A DNA stretch of 10,730 nucleotides from an archaeon RBG_16_50_20 (GCA_001768965.1 MEMY01000002.1:1-10730); one strand, 5' to 3'; positions 1 to 6,891 are shown, counted from the stretch's first letter. Program-made: numbers and translations. The notes: generated by a model not told the origin, from the sequence alone.

Positions 1-907
1 AAGGCGCCAAGGCCAAGCTTGTGATGCCCGCGGCCATGATCACCACTCCTAAGATGTAACCGGTCTTCCTAGGCAACTTTTCCAACCAACTTGAAGTTGG
101 GAGCTGCAGGGCTACCACCGTCGCGCCGGACGCTGAGAACAGCAATCCAATCTCAATTTCACTTAATCCTCTAACTTGAGATGCGAAAATGGGGAGCAGT
201 GAGTAGAATTGAGTATAGAAGAGCATGCTAAACAGAGATGCAACACAGAGCACAAACAAATCCCTGTCCTTGAGAACACTGATCTTTGGGAGCGAAGGTT
301 TCTCCAATCCGGTTTTTCGGGACTCGGGGACAAGCGCAATGAAGAGTGCGAATCCTATCAGCCCCAGAATTGCGGAGACAATGAAAAGTTGACCAAACCC
401 CCGTTCGGCCAGCAAGATGGCGCCGGTCATAGGAGCTATGATCCATGCTGCATTGCCGATGATTCGACCTATCCCATATCCTGTATTGCGCTTGTTCTCT
501 TCTACTTGGTCGGCGATTATGGTTGTTTGGGACGTGCGTTCCGCAGACTCCATTACCCCAGAAATCGACATTAGAGGCAGCAATTGTCCGAATGCGTTCA
601 ATCTAGTGAGAGCTGCGGGGACAATTACATGTGCCGAGTTTCCGAAGATGTAGATTAGCTTCCTACCGAACTTGTCTGCGAGCCATCCCACTAGGAACAC
701 GGAGACAGTGCCGAGTATTCCACTCGTGAAGTAGAGTATTGAAACAGCGCCCACTGAAATGTTCAGGTCCCTATTCAGGAAGACCGGCAGGAATGGGTCG
801 ATCGTTGTCCTAGCGAAAGTTGAGACGCCTATGCTAACCATGAAGTACCAGAAGTGTCTGGAACGCGGAAGAGCGGAAAGATAGCGACCCTTCGCTTTGC
901 GCTGCAT
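1..907 (-). CDS. MFS transporter, 3' part beyond the window
   Basis: This is a major facilitator superfamily membrane transporter; 302 residues are readable from the ATG at 907 and the C-terminal third lies beyond the left edge. After a basic N-terminus come hydrophobic helices. Between the second and third lies a clear MFS motif A, GWLADKFGRK, at about residues 66-75. Near the end of the N-terminal half is VPESRK, a typical PES-type element before the central cytoplasmic loop, and the second six-helix half starts near DLFVLCVASLFSM. The fold is clear, but the substrate is not; a drug or metabolite exporter is the usual default. The frame stays open upstream of the ATG, so a GTG at 919 is a possible alternative start. 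It is divergent from the phosphoribosyltransferase-like gene, with a perfect 13-base palindrome in its leader. Confidence 0.87.
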   Translation of the reverse strand, partial: MQRKAKGRYLSALPRSRHFWYFMVSIGVSTFARTTIDPFLPVFLNRDLNISVGAVSILYFTSGILGTVSVFLVGWLADKFGRKLIYIFGNSAHVIVPAALTRLNAFGQLLPLMSISGVMESAERTSQTTIIADQVEENKRNTGYGIGRIIGNAAWIIAPMTGAILLAERGFGQLFIVSAILGLIGFALFIALVPESRKTGLEKPSLPKISVLKDRDLFVLCVASLFSMLFYTQFYSLLPIFASQVRGLSEIEIGLLFSASGATVVALQLPTSSWLEKLPRKTGYILGVVIMAAGITSLALAP

Positions 908-924
908 CAGGCTAGTCACTTTTT

Positions 925-937
925 GAATGCAGCATTC
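925..937. promoter_or_regulatory. Perfect palindrome, candidate operator
   Basis: GAATGC-a-GCATTC is a perfect 6+6 inverted repeat around one central base, 17 bases upstream of the MFS ATG. A TATA-like CTTAAG sits at 948-953 on the side upstream of the MFS gene. Archaeal transcription begins about 25 bases after the TATA box, so the palindrome would lie on the MFS start site, where a repressor blocks polymerase. The operator role is inference. Confidence 0.4.
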
Positions 938-945
938 GCTCTCGA

Positions 946-957
946 CACTTAAGCGAT
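946..957 (-). promoter_or_regulatory. TATA-like element for the MFS gene
   Basis: On the minus strand this reads TATCGCTTAAGT, the most AT-rich stretch upstream of the MFS start, about 42 bases before the ATG. It fits a short-leader transcript. The element is weak and is called by position only. Confidence 0.3.
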
Positions 958-980
958 AAGGGCAGTTCTACAGCTTCCTG

Positions 981-991
981 TTTCATTAAAA
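981..991 (+). promoter_or_regulatory. TATA-like element for the PRTase-like gene
   Basis: TTTCATTAAAA is centred about 24-25 bases ahead of the TTG at 1011. That is the spacing expected if transcription begins at or next to the start codon (leaderless mRNA). The in-frame TAA at 987-989 also lies inside it, so the coding frame can only open downstream of this element. Confidence 0.45.
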
Positions 992-1010
992 CCTGACGCC
1001 AGCATCAGCT

Positions 1011-2087
1011 TTGAAATCCTTCATAAACAAGTCAACTAGTGTAGTGAACGAGTCTTGGGAATTGACCTATGAGATTGGGGGGCGCGAATCCGGGGTCCTC
1101 CTATTCAAAGAGAATGATGAGGTGCGAGTCAATGACGATGCTGTACTCGCGCCTGAAGCGATTCGCGGCGAAACTGGAGTCATAAAGAAGATCGACCGAT
1201 TTCTCGCCCAACCCTCTCAGATCTCCGAAGACCGCGTAGCCGTCGACCGATACCAGCAATTGGTCAAACAACCACGCGAAACAGAGATACTGGGATTTGC
1301 GTTGCAGGTGTATTTCCCGAAAATAGGAGACGCAATGGTTGTCGCTTCCAACGAAGTCACGCTCCTATCAAAATTCCAAGAACGAATCAACAGACTGGAG
1401 GAGCGCCTGATTAGCCATCTGACCAACCCACAACAGTTCTCCGTGTTGGGAGATGGAGGGCTTGATGTGCCTTTCATAAATCAGAATTTCGACGCGCCCT
1501 TCTTCGGCGACTTAGTGCGCTACGTACTCCGACCGAAGCTTGGAAGGAGTGCCACGAAAGTTCTCTCCCCAGAAGCCTCCGGACCGCCCTTAGCCGCGGT
1601 TTATGCGAGCATGTCTGGATTGAGCTTCGTTCGGGCCGTTAAGATCTACGATAGAGATCATCCCCAAGTGCCCGGAACATGGCGCGGTACGATCATTGGA
1701 GATGTCAAAGTTCCGTCAGCAACCAAGAAGACCGAACATCACTTCGCCGTCCCGCAAGGCGCAATCGCTCCAGACGATCGTGTGATAATATTCGACGACG
1801 TAGGTTTCACTGGAAGAACCCGAAACGCCTGCATACAGCTAGTCGAGAAATTAGGCGCGAGGGTCTCCGCTATCGTTAACGTGGTTGAGAAAGCCTACGG
1901 CGAGCAACGCAATGTGGAAGTTGATTCACGGGCTATTCTTGGAATCAGCGGGTTTGAGCCGAGGGGCGAAAGGACATGCGATCTTTTGATAAACGAGCTT
2001 CTCATGGAGCGCCTCAAGACTCCTAGGATAGTGCACGACGTGAAGTACGAAGCAACAAGGTCGCTATTCACGCTTAGAAATCAATAG
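1011..2087 (+). CDS. Phosphoribosyltransferase-like protein with an unassigned N-terminal domain
   Basis: The 358-residue protein ends in a type I phosphoribosyltransferase domain (about residues 150-340). The PRPP-binding loop is VIIFDDVGFTGRT at 258-270, with two acidic residues followed by the small-residue turn. An APRT/XPRT-like strand, SPEASGPPLAAVYA, lies at 186-199. The family transfers phosphoribosyl from PRPP to a purine or pyrimidine base; the substrate is not evident. The first ~150 residues match no domain I recognise, including a VLLFKENDEVRV strand region and a charged helix near 118-137. Typical salvage enzymes are about 170-240 residues, so this is long. TTG is chosen as start because an in-frame stop lies at 987-989 and no ATG occurs before codon 109. 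It is 17 bases ahead of the lipoyl-TusA gene and probably co-transcribed with it. A regulatory PRTase-fold role is also possible. Confidence 0.78.
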   Translation: MKSFINKSTSVVNESWELTYEIGGRESGVLLFKENDEVRVNDDAVLAPEAIRGETGVIKKIDRFLAQPSQISEDRVAVDRYQQLVKQPRETEILGFALQVYFPKIGDAMVVASNEVTLLSKFQERINRLEERLISHLTNPQQFSVLGDGGLDVPFINQNFDAPFFGDLVRYVLRPKLGRSATKVLSPEASGPPLAAVYASMSGLSFVRAVKIYDRDHPQVPGTWRGTIIGDVKVPSATKKTEHHFAVPQGAIAPDDRVIIFDDVGFTGRTRNACIQLVEKLGARVSAIVNVVEKAYGEQRNVEVDSRAILGISGFEPRGERTCDLLINELLMERLKTPRIVHDVKYEATRSLFTLRNQ

Positions 2088-2097
2088 TAGCCAATTC

Positions 2098-2103
2098 AAG
2101 GAG
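2098..2103 (+). promoter_or_regulatory. Ribosome binding site bearing on the start of the lipoyl-TusA gene
   Basis: AAGGAG is one of the few good Shine-Dalgarno sequences in the window. It ends one base before the ATG at 2105 but seven bases before an in-frame TTG at 2111. The usual spacing therefore favours the TTG, while codon type favours the ATG. The choice changes the protein by only two residues. Confidence 0.5.
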
Positions 2104-2104
2104 C

Positions 2105-2776
2105 ATGCGCTTGGAGATCGACCACTGCGAATTCCCTGATGACAGGCTGTACGATCTCGACAACAACGTGTGGATAAGAATAGACGAGAAAAAGGTCGCG
2201 ACGCTGGGCATTACAAGTGTGCATGCAGCGCTTGCAGGGAAGCTCAAGCAAGTCAAGTTCAAACCTCTTGAGACGTTCTTGGAGAGGGGGCGTAGCGTAG
2301 CGACGATCGAGAGCATCAAGTACTTCGGAGCAGTCCGGACGCCAATAACAGGCAAGCTGATTGAAGTAAACTCTGCATTGGAAAGCAAGGGCGAGATCGC
2401 CAGCAACCATCCTTACGATGAGGGATGGTTCGTCAGAATCCAGCCAAGTCAGTTGGATGAGGAGATCCGGATTTTAACTCAACCTCGAACAAACGAAGAG
2501 AAGATTAGATCTCAGATCCGTGAGCTCCGAGTTCGATGCTTCAAGGCGTTCCCAGATTATGAGATGTGGGAGATCGGAGTCGACTGCGCGGCCGTCCTGG
2601 TCAGATTGAACGAACTAGTGAACCAGATTGCAATTAACGAGGTGGTTCACATTATCTCCGATGACCCAACTGCGGATATCGAGATGGTAAGATGGTCCGA
2701 CCAGACAGGCCAAGGGGTCTTGGAGTCTAGGCCGGAAGGAAAGCTCACGCACTTCATAGTAAGAAAAGTGAAGTGA
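2105..2776 (+). CDS. GcvH-like lipoyl domain fused to a TusA-like sulfur carrier domain
   Basis: This 223-residue protein has two parts. Residues 1-115 resemble glycine cleavage H protein: NVWIRID, then VATLGITSVHAALAG, then ESIKYFGAVRTPITG with the predicted lipoyl lysine at K72, then VNSALESKGEIASNHPYDEGW. Residues about 150-223 resemble TusA/SirA: C161, then ISDDPTADIEMVRW, and an ending HFIVRK like the final TusA strand. From C161 to the proline of DDP is 27 residues, matching my recall of E. coli TusA, but the Cys-Pro of TusA is Cys-Ala here. Canonical H protein is about 125-130 residues, so the tail is extra. K72 would carry lipoate and C161 could carry persulfide sulfur. By analogy with the lipoate-binding proteins and TusA of sHdr sulfur oxidation, the protein may pass sulfur between its own domains; this is inference. 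No gcvP, gcvT or hdr gene is in the window. Confidence 0.82.
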   Translation: MRLEIDHCEFPDDRLYDLDNNVWIRIDEKKVATLGITSVHAALAGKLKQVKFKPLETFLERGRSVATIESIKYFGAVRTPITGKLIEVNSALESKGEIASNHPYDEGWFVRIQPSQLDEEIRILTQPRTNEEKIRSQIRELRVRCFKAFPDYEMWEIGVDCAAVLVRLNELVNQIAINEVVHIISDDPTADIEMVRWSDQTGQGVLESRPEGKLTHFIVRKVK

Positions 2777-2815
2777 AAAAGAAGAGGAGTCGCTGATTGG
2801 GTCTTAGGGTTTTTC
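2776..2815. terminator. Convergent T-tract ends
   Basis: The 27-base gap between two converging genes holds T-rich ends in both directions. On the plus strand, TTTTT follows at 2810-2814. On the minus strand, past the sulfurtransferase stop, the sequence reads CCTCTTCTTTTTCAC (2775-2789). Archaeal RNA polymerase ends at short T-tracts without needing a hairpin, so this could serve both genes; assignment is by sequence only. Confidence 0.35.
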
Positions 2816-3649
2816 GATCGGATTGCGGACCATGTTGCCCCATTCGGTCCACGATCCGTCATAGTTCTTGACGTTCGAGTATCCGAGCAGGTACTTCAGG
2901 ACAAACCAACTGAATGATGATCTCTCGCCGATTCTGCAGTAGGTTAGGATTTCCTTGTCTGGGGTGACGCCTTTGCTCTGGTAGAGTTTGCTCAGGTCTT
3001 CTGCGGATTTGAAGGTCCCGTCTTCCTTGACGGCTTGGGACCATGGTATGTTGACGGCTCCTGGAATATGTCCGCCACGTTGGGCATGTTCGTTTGGATA
3101 TTCGGGTGGGGCCGTTATCTCGCCGGTGAATTCTGCGGGGCTTCTGACGTCAACGAGAACTTTGTCTTTGCGGTTCAGCGACTTTCTAACGTAATCAAGA
3201 TAAGTTCGGATTTCTTCGTTCGGTCCATTTGTCTTGAAGGAAGCTTTCGGGTAGGAGGGTACATCTTTTGATATGTCTCCGTCCTCCGCGATCCATTTCT
3301 TGCGGCCGCCGTTCATCAGGACAACTTTGTTGACGCCATAGTATTTCATTATCCAGAATGCGAAGGCAGCGAACCAGTTGTTGAAATCACCGTAGAGCAC
3401 CAATGTCGTGTCGTTGCCGACTCCCGCTCTACCAAGGAGATCTTCGAGCTTCTGCTTGCTCAGTATGTCCCGGGTAACTGGGTCGTTCATGTCCTTCAGC
3501 CAGTCTAACAGGACAGCGCCTGGAATGTGGCCGAGGTTGTAGTTTGCGGTGGGATCGTAGTCGACCTCCGCGATGCGTACCGTTGTATCATTCAGGTGAT
3601 CTTTGACCCAATTGGTTTCAACAAGAACTTCAGGGTGCTTGTACGACAA
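2804..3649 (-). CDS. Thiosulfate/3-mercaptopyruvate sulfurtransferase with two rhodanese domains
   Basis: The 281-residue protein has the usual length and plan of two-domain rhodaneses. The N-terminal structural domain (about 8-125) has GHIPGAVLLDW at 40-50 and no active-site cysteine. The C-terminal catalytic domain (about 150-275) has VDVRSPAEFTG at 166-176, GHIPGAVNIPW at 193-203 and the active loop CRIGERS with nucleophile C238. CRxGxRS resembles thiosulfate sulfurtransferases more than mercaptopyruvate-type CGSGVT loops. It ends in the family YDGSWTEWGN motif. The enzyme moves sulfane sulfur from a donor to C238 and then to cyanide or a thiol carrier. TTG at 3649 is the start, because the frame closes at 3689-3691 with no better start codon. 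It converges on the lipoyl-TusA gene, so it belongs to the same sulfur-related neighbourhood but a different transcript. Confidence 0.93.
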   Translation of the reverse strand: MSYKHPEVLVETNWVKDHLNDTTVRIAEVDYDPTANYNLGHIPGAVLLDWLKDMNDPVTRDILSKQKLEDLLGRAGVGNDTTLVLYGDFNNWFAAFAFWIMKYYGVNKVVLMNGGRKKWIAEDGDISKDVPSYPKASFKTNGPNEEIRTYLDYVRKSLNRKDKVLVDVRSPAEFTGEITAPPEYPNEHAQRGGHIPGAVNIPWSQAVKEDGTFKSAEDLSKLYQSKGVTPDKEILTYCRIGERSSFSWFVLKYLLGYSNVKNYDGSWTEWGNMVRNPIEKP

Positions 3650-3683
3650 TATGCGCCACTGAACCGGCTGAATATGACGTACG

Positions 3684-3691
3684 TTATATTA
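3684..3691 (-). promoter_or_regulatory. TATA box for the sulfurtransferase gene
   Basis: On the minus strand this reads TAATATAA, a good archaeal TATA match, centred about 38 bases before the TTG at 3649. Transcription would begin near 3661, giving a leader of roughly 12 bases. Confidence 0.5.
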
Positions 3692-3782
3692 ACCTACCTA
3701 ACGCACACCTAACTGGACCGCGCCCCTACTCCCAAGAATAGGGTGAGTTGCAGGCTGCCGATTTCTCCGCGTAAAGTCGCGT

Positions 3783-3824
3783 GCTCACAATCAAAGTTTA
3801 AATTGGCTCACAAAACTGTGACCC
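3783..3824 (+). promoter_or_regulatory. guaB promoter with repeated GCTCACA-type elements
   Basis: A TATA-like AGTTTAAATT (3795-3804) lies between two exact copies of GCTCACAA, at 3783-3790 and 3806-3813. The second copy also forms an inverted repeat, TCACA-aaac-TGTGA (3808-3821), which extends outward with GG/CC pairs across one mismatch (3805-3824). The elements thus bracket the TATA box and run toward the expected start site near 3828, leaving a leader of about 100 bases before the GTG. This is a typical place for a DNA-binding repressor or activator. The regulator and signal are unknown; a purine-responsive factor is a guess from the downstream gene. The rest of 3650-3928 holds the divergent sulfurtransferase promoter and no further gene that I can see. 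Confidence 0.5.
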
Positions 3825-3928
3825 AGTAACGGGCACATTGTTGACGCTCGGTGAATCAGAGATTTCCTTAACCTCATCCAGCGCAACGTGGCGTCGCATG
3901 CGTTTCCAAAGTCGAAATTGAAAGGATT

Positions 3929-5395
3929 GTGTCGGCAAGTTTGTCATCAGACAAGATTATGGACGGTTTGACCTTCGACGATGTCCTACTGATACCTAAG
4001 CGATCTACTGTTCGATCCCGAAAGGAAGTCGACACGACGACTAGACTTTCTCGTCACATAGAGTTGAAAGTCCCGATCATCAGCGCGCCCATGGACACTG
4101 TAACCGAGCATGCGATGGCGATCACAATCGCAAGGGCTGGTGGGATCGGGATCATTCACCGTTTCATGACGATCGAACAACAGGTCGAAGAGGTCCTGAA
4201 AGTGAAACGCTCTGAAAGCATCGTGATCGAACAGCCCTACACGCTAAAAGGTGATCAGAAGCTTCGAGACGCCAAACGCCTAATGTCCCAATACGGCGTC
4301 TCCGGCTTGCTTGTACTCGATGAACGAGATAGGCTTCAGGGGATCCTTACGACTCGAGACATAGTCTTTGAGCATGATCCCGAGAAGAGAGTCTCTGAAA
4401 TGATGACAGGAACCAAGGACTTGATCACAGCATCCTCAGATGTGAACCTCAAGCAAGCTGAGGAGATTCTTCGTAAACACAAGCTGGAGAAGCTGCCTTT
4501 GGTCGACAAGAATGGCAAACTCCGAGGTCTGATAACAAGCAGAGACATGCTAAGCCTAGAGCAGTACCCCAACGCCTCCAAGGATGCAAAAGGGCGGCTT
4601 CTGGTTGGGGCGGCTCTCGGAGTGAAATCCGGTCACCTGGAAAGAGCCAAGGCGCTCTTCGATGCGGGTGCTGATGTGCTCGTTCTCGATGTTGCTCATG
4701 CGCACTCGGACATAACACTAGATGCGATTCGCTCAATCAAGAGGGATCTGCCCGAAGCAAACTTGATCGCAGGAAACGTTGCAACCAAGGAGGGCACGGA
4801 AGATCTGATAGAAGCCGGTGCAGACGCCGTCAAAGTCGGAATCGGATCCGGTTCAATCTGTATAACAAGGATAGTGACAGGCGCGGGCGTTCCTCAGTTG
4901 ACAGCCATCATGGAATGTACAGAGGTCGCTGATCAAGCAAGCGTACCAATTATCGCTGATGGAGGAATTCGCAATTCGGGTGACATCACAAAGGCCATTG
5001 GGGCTGGGGCGTCCACGGTGATGGTTGGCAGTCTCTTTGCAGGCTCGGAGGAAAGTCCTGGGATGACTGTGATGAGAGAAGGTCGCAAGTACAAACTGGT
5101 TAGAGGTATGGCTTCTGTTGCCGCTTCATATGATCGGTCGGCACGAGAGTCAGAGCAAAACGGGGAGGACAGCGCGATCGGTCTTATTGACTATGTTCCT
5201 GAGGGCGTTGAGGCTTTTGTTGCTTACAAGGGCAGTGCCTCGGAGTTGATCAGCCAACTGGCTGGTGGCCTGAAATCAGGCATGAGCTATTGTGGCGCGA
5301 AGAATATTCCCCAACTTCGCGGCAAAGCAAACTTCATCAAAATCTCTCAAGCTGGTCTCAAAGAGAGCTACCCGCACGACGTAGAAGTAATGTAG
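3929..5395 (+). CDS. guaB: IMP dehydrogenase
   Basis: This enzyme oxidises IMP to XMP with NAD+, the committed step to GMP. The 488-residue protein is full length for the family. The barrel begins LTFDDVLLIPKRS at 14-26. Two CBS domains are inserted at about 98-155 and 158-215. VLVLDVAHAHS (250-260) is the NAD-site aspartate region. The catalytic loop is GIGSGSICITR with C311 and T313, IIADGGIRNSGD (341-352) binds the IMP phosphate, and ASTVMVGSLFAG (361-372) follows. The active-site flap is altered: after RGMASVAASYDRSAR (392-406) no Arg-Tyr pair is seen where IMPDHs usually have one, although R403 and R406 are nearby, and the usual EGR after VPEG is EAF here. The start is GTG; an internal ATG at 3959 would remove only ten residues. 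Its promoter carries repeated elements. Confidence 0.95.
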   Translation: MSASLSSDKIMDGLTFDDVLLIPKRSTVRSRKEVDTTTRLSRHIELKVPIISAPMDTVTEHAMAITIARAGGIGIIHRFMTIEQQVEEVLKVKRSESIVIEQPYTLKGDQKLRDAKRLMSQYGVSGLLVLDERDRLQGILTTRDIVFEHDPEKRVSEMMTGTKDLITASSDVNLKQAEEILRKHKLEKLPLVDKNGKLRGLITSRDMLSLEQYPNASKDAKGRLLVGAALGVKSGHLERAKALFDAGADVLVLDVAHAHSDITLDAIRSIKRDLPEANLIAGNVATKEGTEDLIEAGADAVKVGIGSGSICITRIVTGAGVPQLTAIMECTEVADQASVPIIADGGIRNSGDITKAIGAGASTVMVGSLFAGSEESPGMTVMREGRKYKLVRGMASVAASYDRSARESEQNGEDSAIGLIDYVPEGVEAFVAYKGSASELISQLAGGLKSGMSYCGAKNIPQLRGKANFIKISQAGLKESYPHDVEVM

Positions 5396-5445
5396 CCACA
5401 AGCCGAAAACCAAAGTTATCAGGTAGAAACAGTAACAAATCGAGA

Positions 5446-6429
5446 ATGCCATTGGCCGACTTTCGAATAGTGTACTTCGACGAAGTCGACGATCCATACC
5501 AGGTAACACTCCTTTTTCAGCTCAGCCTGTTCTTCCCGGCCATGCCAAACGTTCTCGAAGAGATGAGAGCGAATGATGATAGATACACGTCCGAGTTTGG
5601 AATCTTCGCGGTAACCAGAGACGGAGCCGTTGCTGCCGGCCACTTGCTCATGCGAATTCCCACGGCAACCACAAGGGGAAGGCTGGATGTGGGAGGGGTG
5701 AATGCGGTGGCCACTCGTCCGGACTTTGCCAGGCGTGGCTTCATGACCTCTATCATGAACGCTACTCATCAGTACTTCAGAGAAAGGGGCCTGGACCACA
5801 GTGTCCTAACGACTTCTGGGCGTCTCGGAGCAATGGTAATGTACGAACGGCTTGACTATGCCGAGCTCAGTCGCTCACACATTGCAGTGAAGTACCCTAA
5901 GCAACCACGCACACCTGTACCGTCTGAAGTTCTCGTTCGCTCCTTCTCCGACGACGATATTCCCATCGTCAATAAGGTCTACACAGAAGCGGTCCGCAAA
6001 AGTTATGGATTCATCCATAGGCCAAGCGACTTCCTGAAAGCACGTAAGTATGCAACCGGCGAAATGAAGCCCAAAGAGAACCTGCGCATCGCCCAACGCG
6101 GAGACACAGCCATGGGATACGCCTACTGGGATTCGAATCCGCGGATCTCAGAAGCTTACGAAATAATCGCCCTCGACAGTCAATCTTTTCAAGCGCTACT
6201 GGCTGACGCCGAGCAACGGAACCCTGGCGCAGGCATATTCGTATGGTGCGATGGCCTCACAAGCCTTGAGATTGGATGGCTTAGGGATGCAGGCTACCAA
6301 GTGCCGATTGAAACATACGGCATAGCTCTAGTCAAGTCTTTGAAGGGAAAGACAGACTCAAGAAAACTGAAGTCATTGTATGGTGTGGAATTGGGAAAGT
6401 TCAGACTTGGATTATGGGATGGAACATAA
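5446..6429 (+). CDS. GNAT-family N-acetyltransferase, Eis-like
   Basis: The 327-residue protein starts at the ATG at 5446; the frame stays open back into guaB, but nothing before the ATG looks like part of the fold. The N-terminal half (about 1-150) is a GNAT domain. It has GAVAAGHLLMRIP at 60-72, the acetyl-CoA-binding strand and loop VNAVATRPDFARRGFMTSIM at 85-104 (R-R-G-F is the pyrophosphate loop), and YERLDYAELSR at 133-143, the typical 'common GNAT' end. The second half (about 160-300) looks like a diverged second GNAT lobe, as in Eis-type proteins, with a beta strand and GWLRDAGY near the end. The family moves acetyl from acetyl-CoA to an amine; the acceptor is unknown. It lies 50 bases after guaB on the same strand with no clear TATA box, so co-transcription is plausible. 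Confidence 0.85.
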   Translation: MPLADFRIVYFDEVDDPYQVTLLFQLSLFFPAMPNVLEEMRANDDRYTSEFGIFAVTRDGAVAAGHLLMRIPTATTRGRLDVGGVNAVATRPDFARRGFMTSIMNATHQYFRERGLDHSVLTTSGRLGAMVMYERLDYAELSRSHIAVKYPKQPRTPVPSEVLVRSFSDDDIPIVNKVYTEAVRKSYGFIHRPSDFLKARKYATGEMKPKENLRIAQRGDTAMGYAYWDSNPRISEAYEIIALDSQSFQALLADAEQRNPGAGIFVWCDGLTSLEIGWLRDAGYQVPIETYGIALVKSLKGKTDSRKLKSLYGVELGKFRLGLWDGT

Positions 6430-6462
6430 TCAAGTACTATGGAATTCTTCGTGTGTGCGCAG

Positions 6463-6885
6463 CTAATGGTTTCTGTTCCGCCACATGATCACAGCGAGGA
6501 CTAGAATTACGAGTCCCAGCACGTGCGCGGATGTGCAGAATGGGCAAATCGCCCCAATGACGACAAGTTCAATGTAGGCCAGCGCGCCGACTCCCGGAAT
6601 CGCCAACAACGACCAGCCGAGAAGGTAGATCAGGCGAGCTTCATCTCCAGTGACAACAATCGCAAGCCACAGGACTACGATGAACCAGAGAGCACCGAGG
6701 AAGGCTGTTGGGACGCCACCGATCCTAGAATATTGACTTGTGAGAATTTCTGAGCACCCGAAGAAACCGGTAAGAGAACAGAATCCTCTAGGGGTGAGGA
6801 TATCATACCATGTAAGGAAGGCCGAAACCCCTAGCCCAATCAGAGCTAGGGCAGCAACGGCCCACGCAAGTGCCCTTTGCTGCAA
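6463..6885 (-). CDS. VKOR-family disulfide-forming membrane protein
   Basis: The 140-residue protein is an integral membrane protein of the vitamin K epoxide reductase family, which oxidises an extracytoplasmic thioredoxin-like partner and passes the electrons to quinone. Four hydrophobic helices fall at about 6-26, 61-79, 85-107 and 113-135. The outer loop carries C36 and C44 in CSLTGFFGCSEILTSQYS, with a conserved serine at S50 and the GGVPTAF turn. The fourth helix begins with the catalytic pair CPFC (C114 and C117). All four catalytic cysteines are present. TTG at 6885 is the start, because the frame is closed by the stop of the gene before it, six bases upstream. That gene encodes a membrane-anchored thioredoxin-fold protein, the expected redox partner. 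No own promoter is visible, so the two are almost certainly one transcript. Confidence 0.93.
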   Translation of the reverse strand: MQQRALAWAVAALALIGLGVSAFLTWYDILTPRGFCSLTGFFGCSEILTSQYSRIGGVPTAFLGALWFIVVLWLAIVVTGDEARLIYLLGWSLLAIPGVGALAYIELVVIGAICPFCTSAHVLGLVILVLAVIMWRNRNH

Positions 6886-6891
6886 ATGGTG

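Noticed and set aside
209..653. Plus- and minus-strand open frames inside the MFS gene
   Set aside because: They are frame shadows. The minus frame reading from 907 gives a continuous MFS protein with motif A, while these show no domain.
2105..2776. Plain glycine cleavage H protein, or a complete sHdr operon
   Set aside because: The protein is about 95 residues too long for GcvH and no gcvP or gcvT is nearby. No HdrA, HdrB or HdrC-like gene is in the window either, so only the domain analogy is claimed.
3724..3743. CCCTA...TAGGG inverted repeat as a terminator or RNA structure
   Set aside because: Only five base pairs with a ten-base loop and no T-tract, lying upstream of both flanking genes; too weak to call.
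5290..5445. Extended N-terminus of the acetyltransferase overlapping guaB
   Set aside because: The extra 52 residues are low-complexity, Ser/Arg/Lys-rich text read out of frame with conserved guaB coding sequence; the ATG at 5446 begins just before the GNAT fold.
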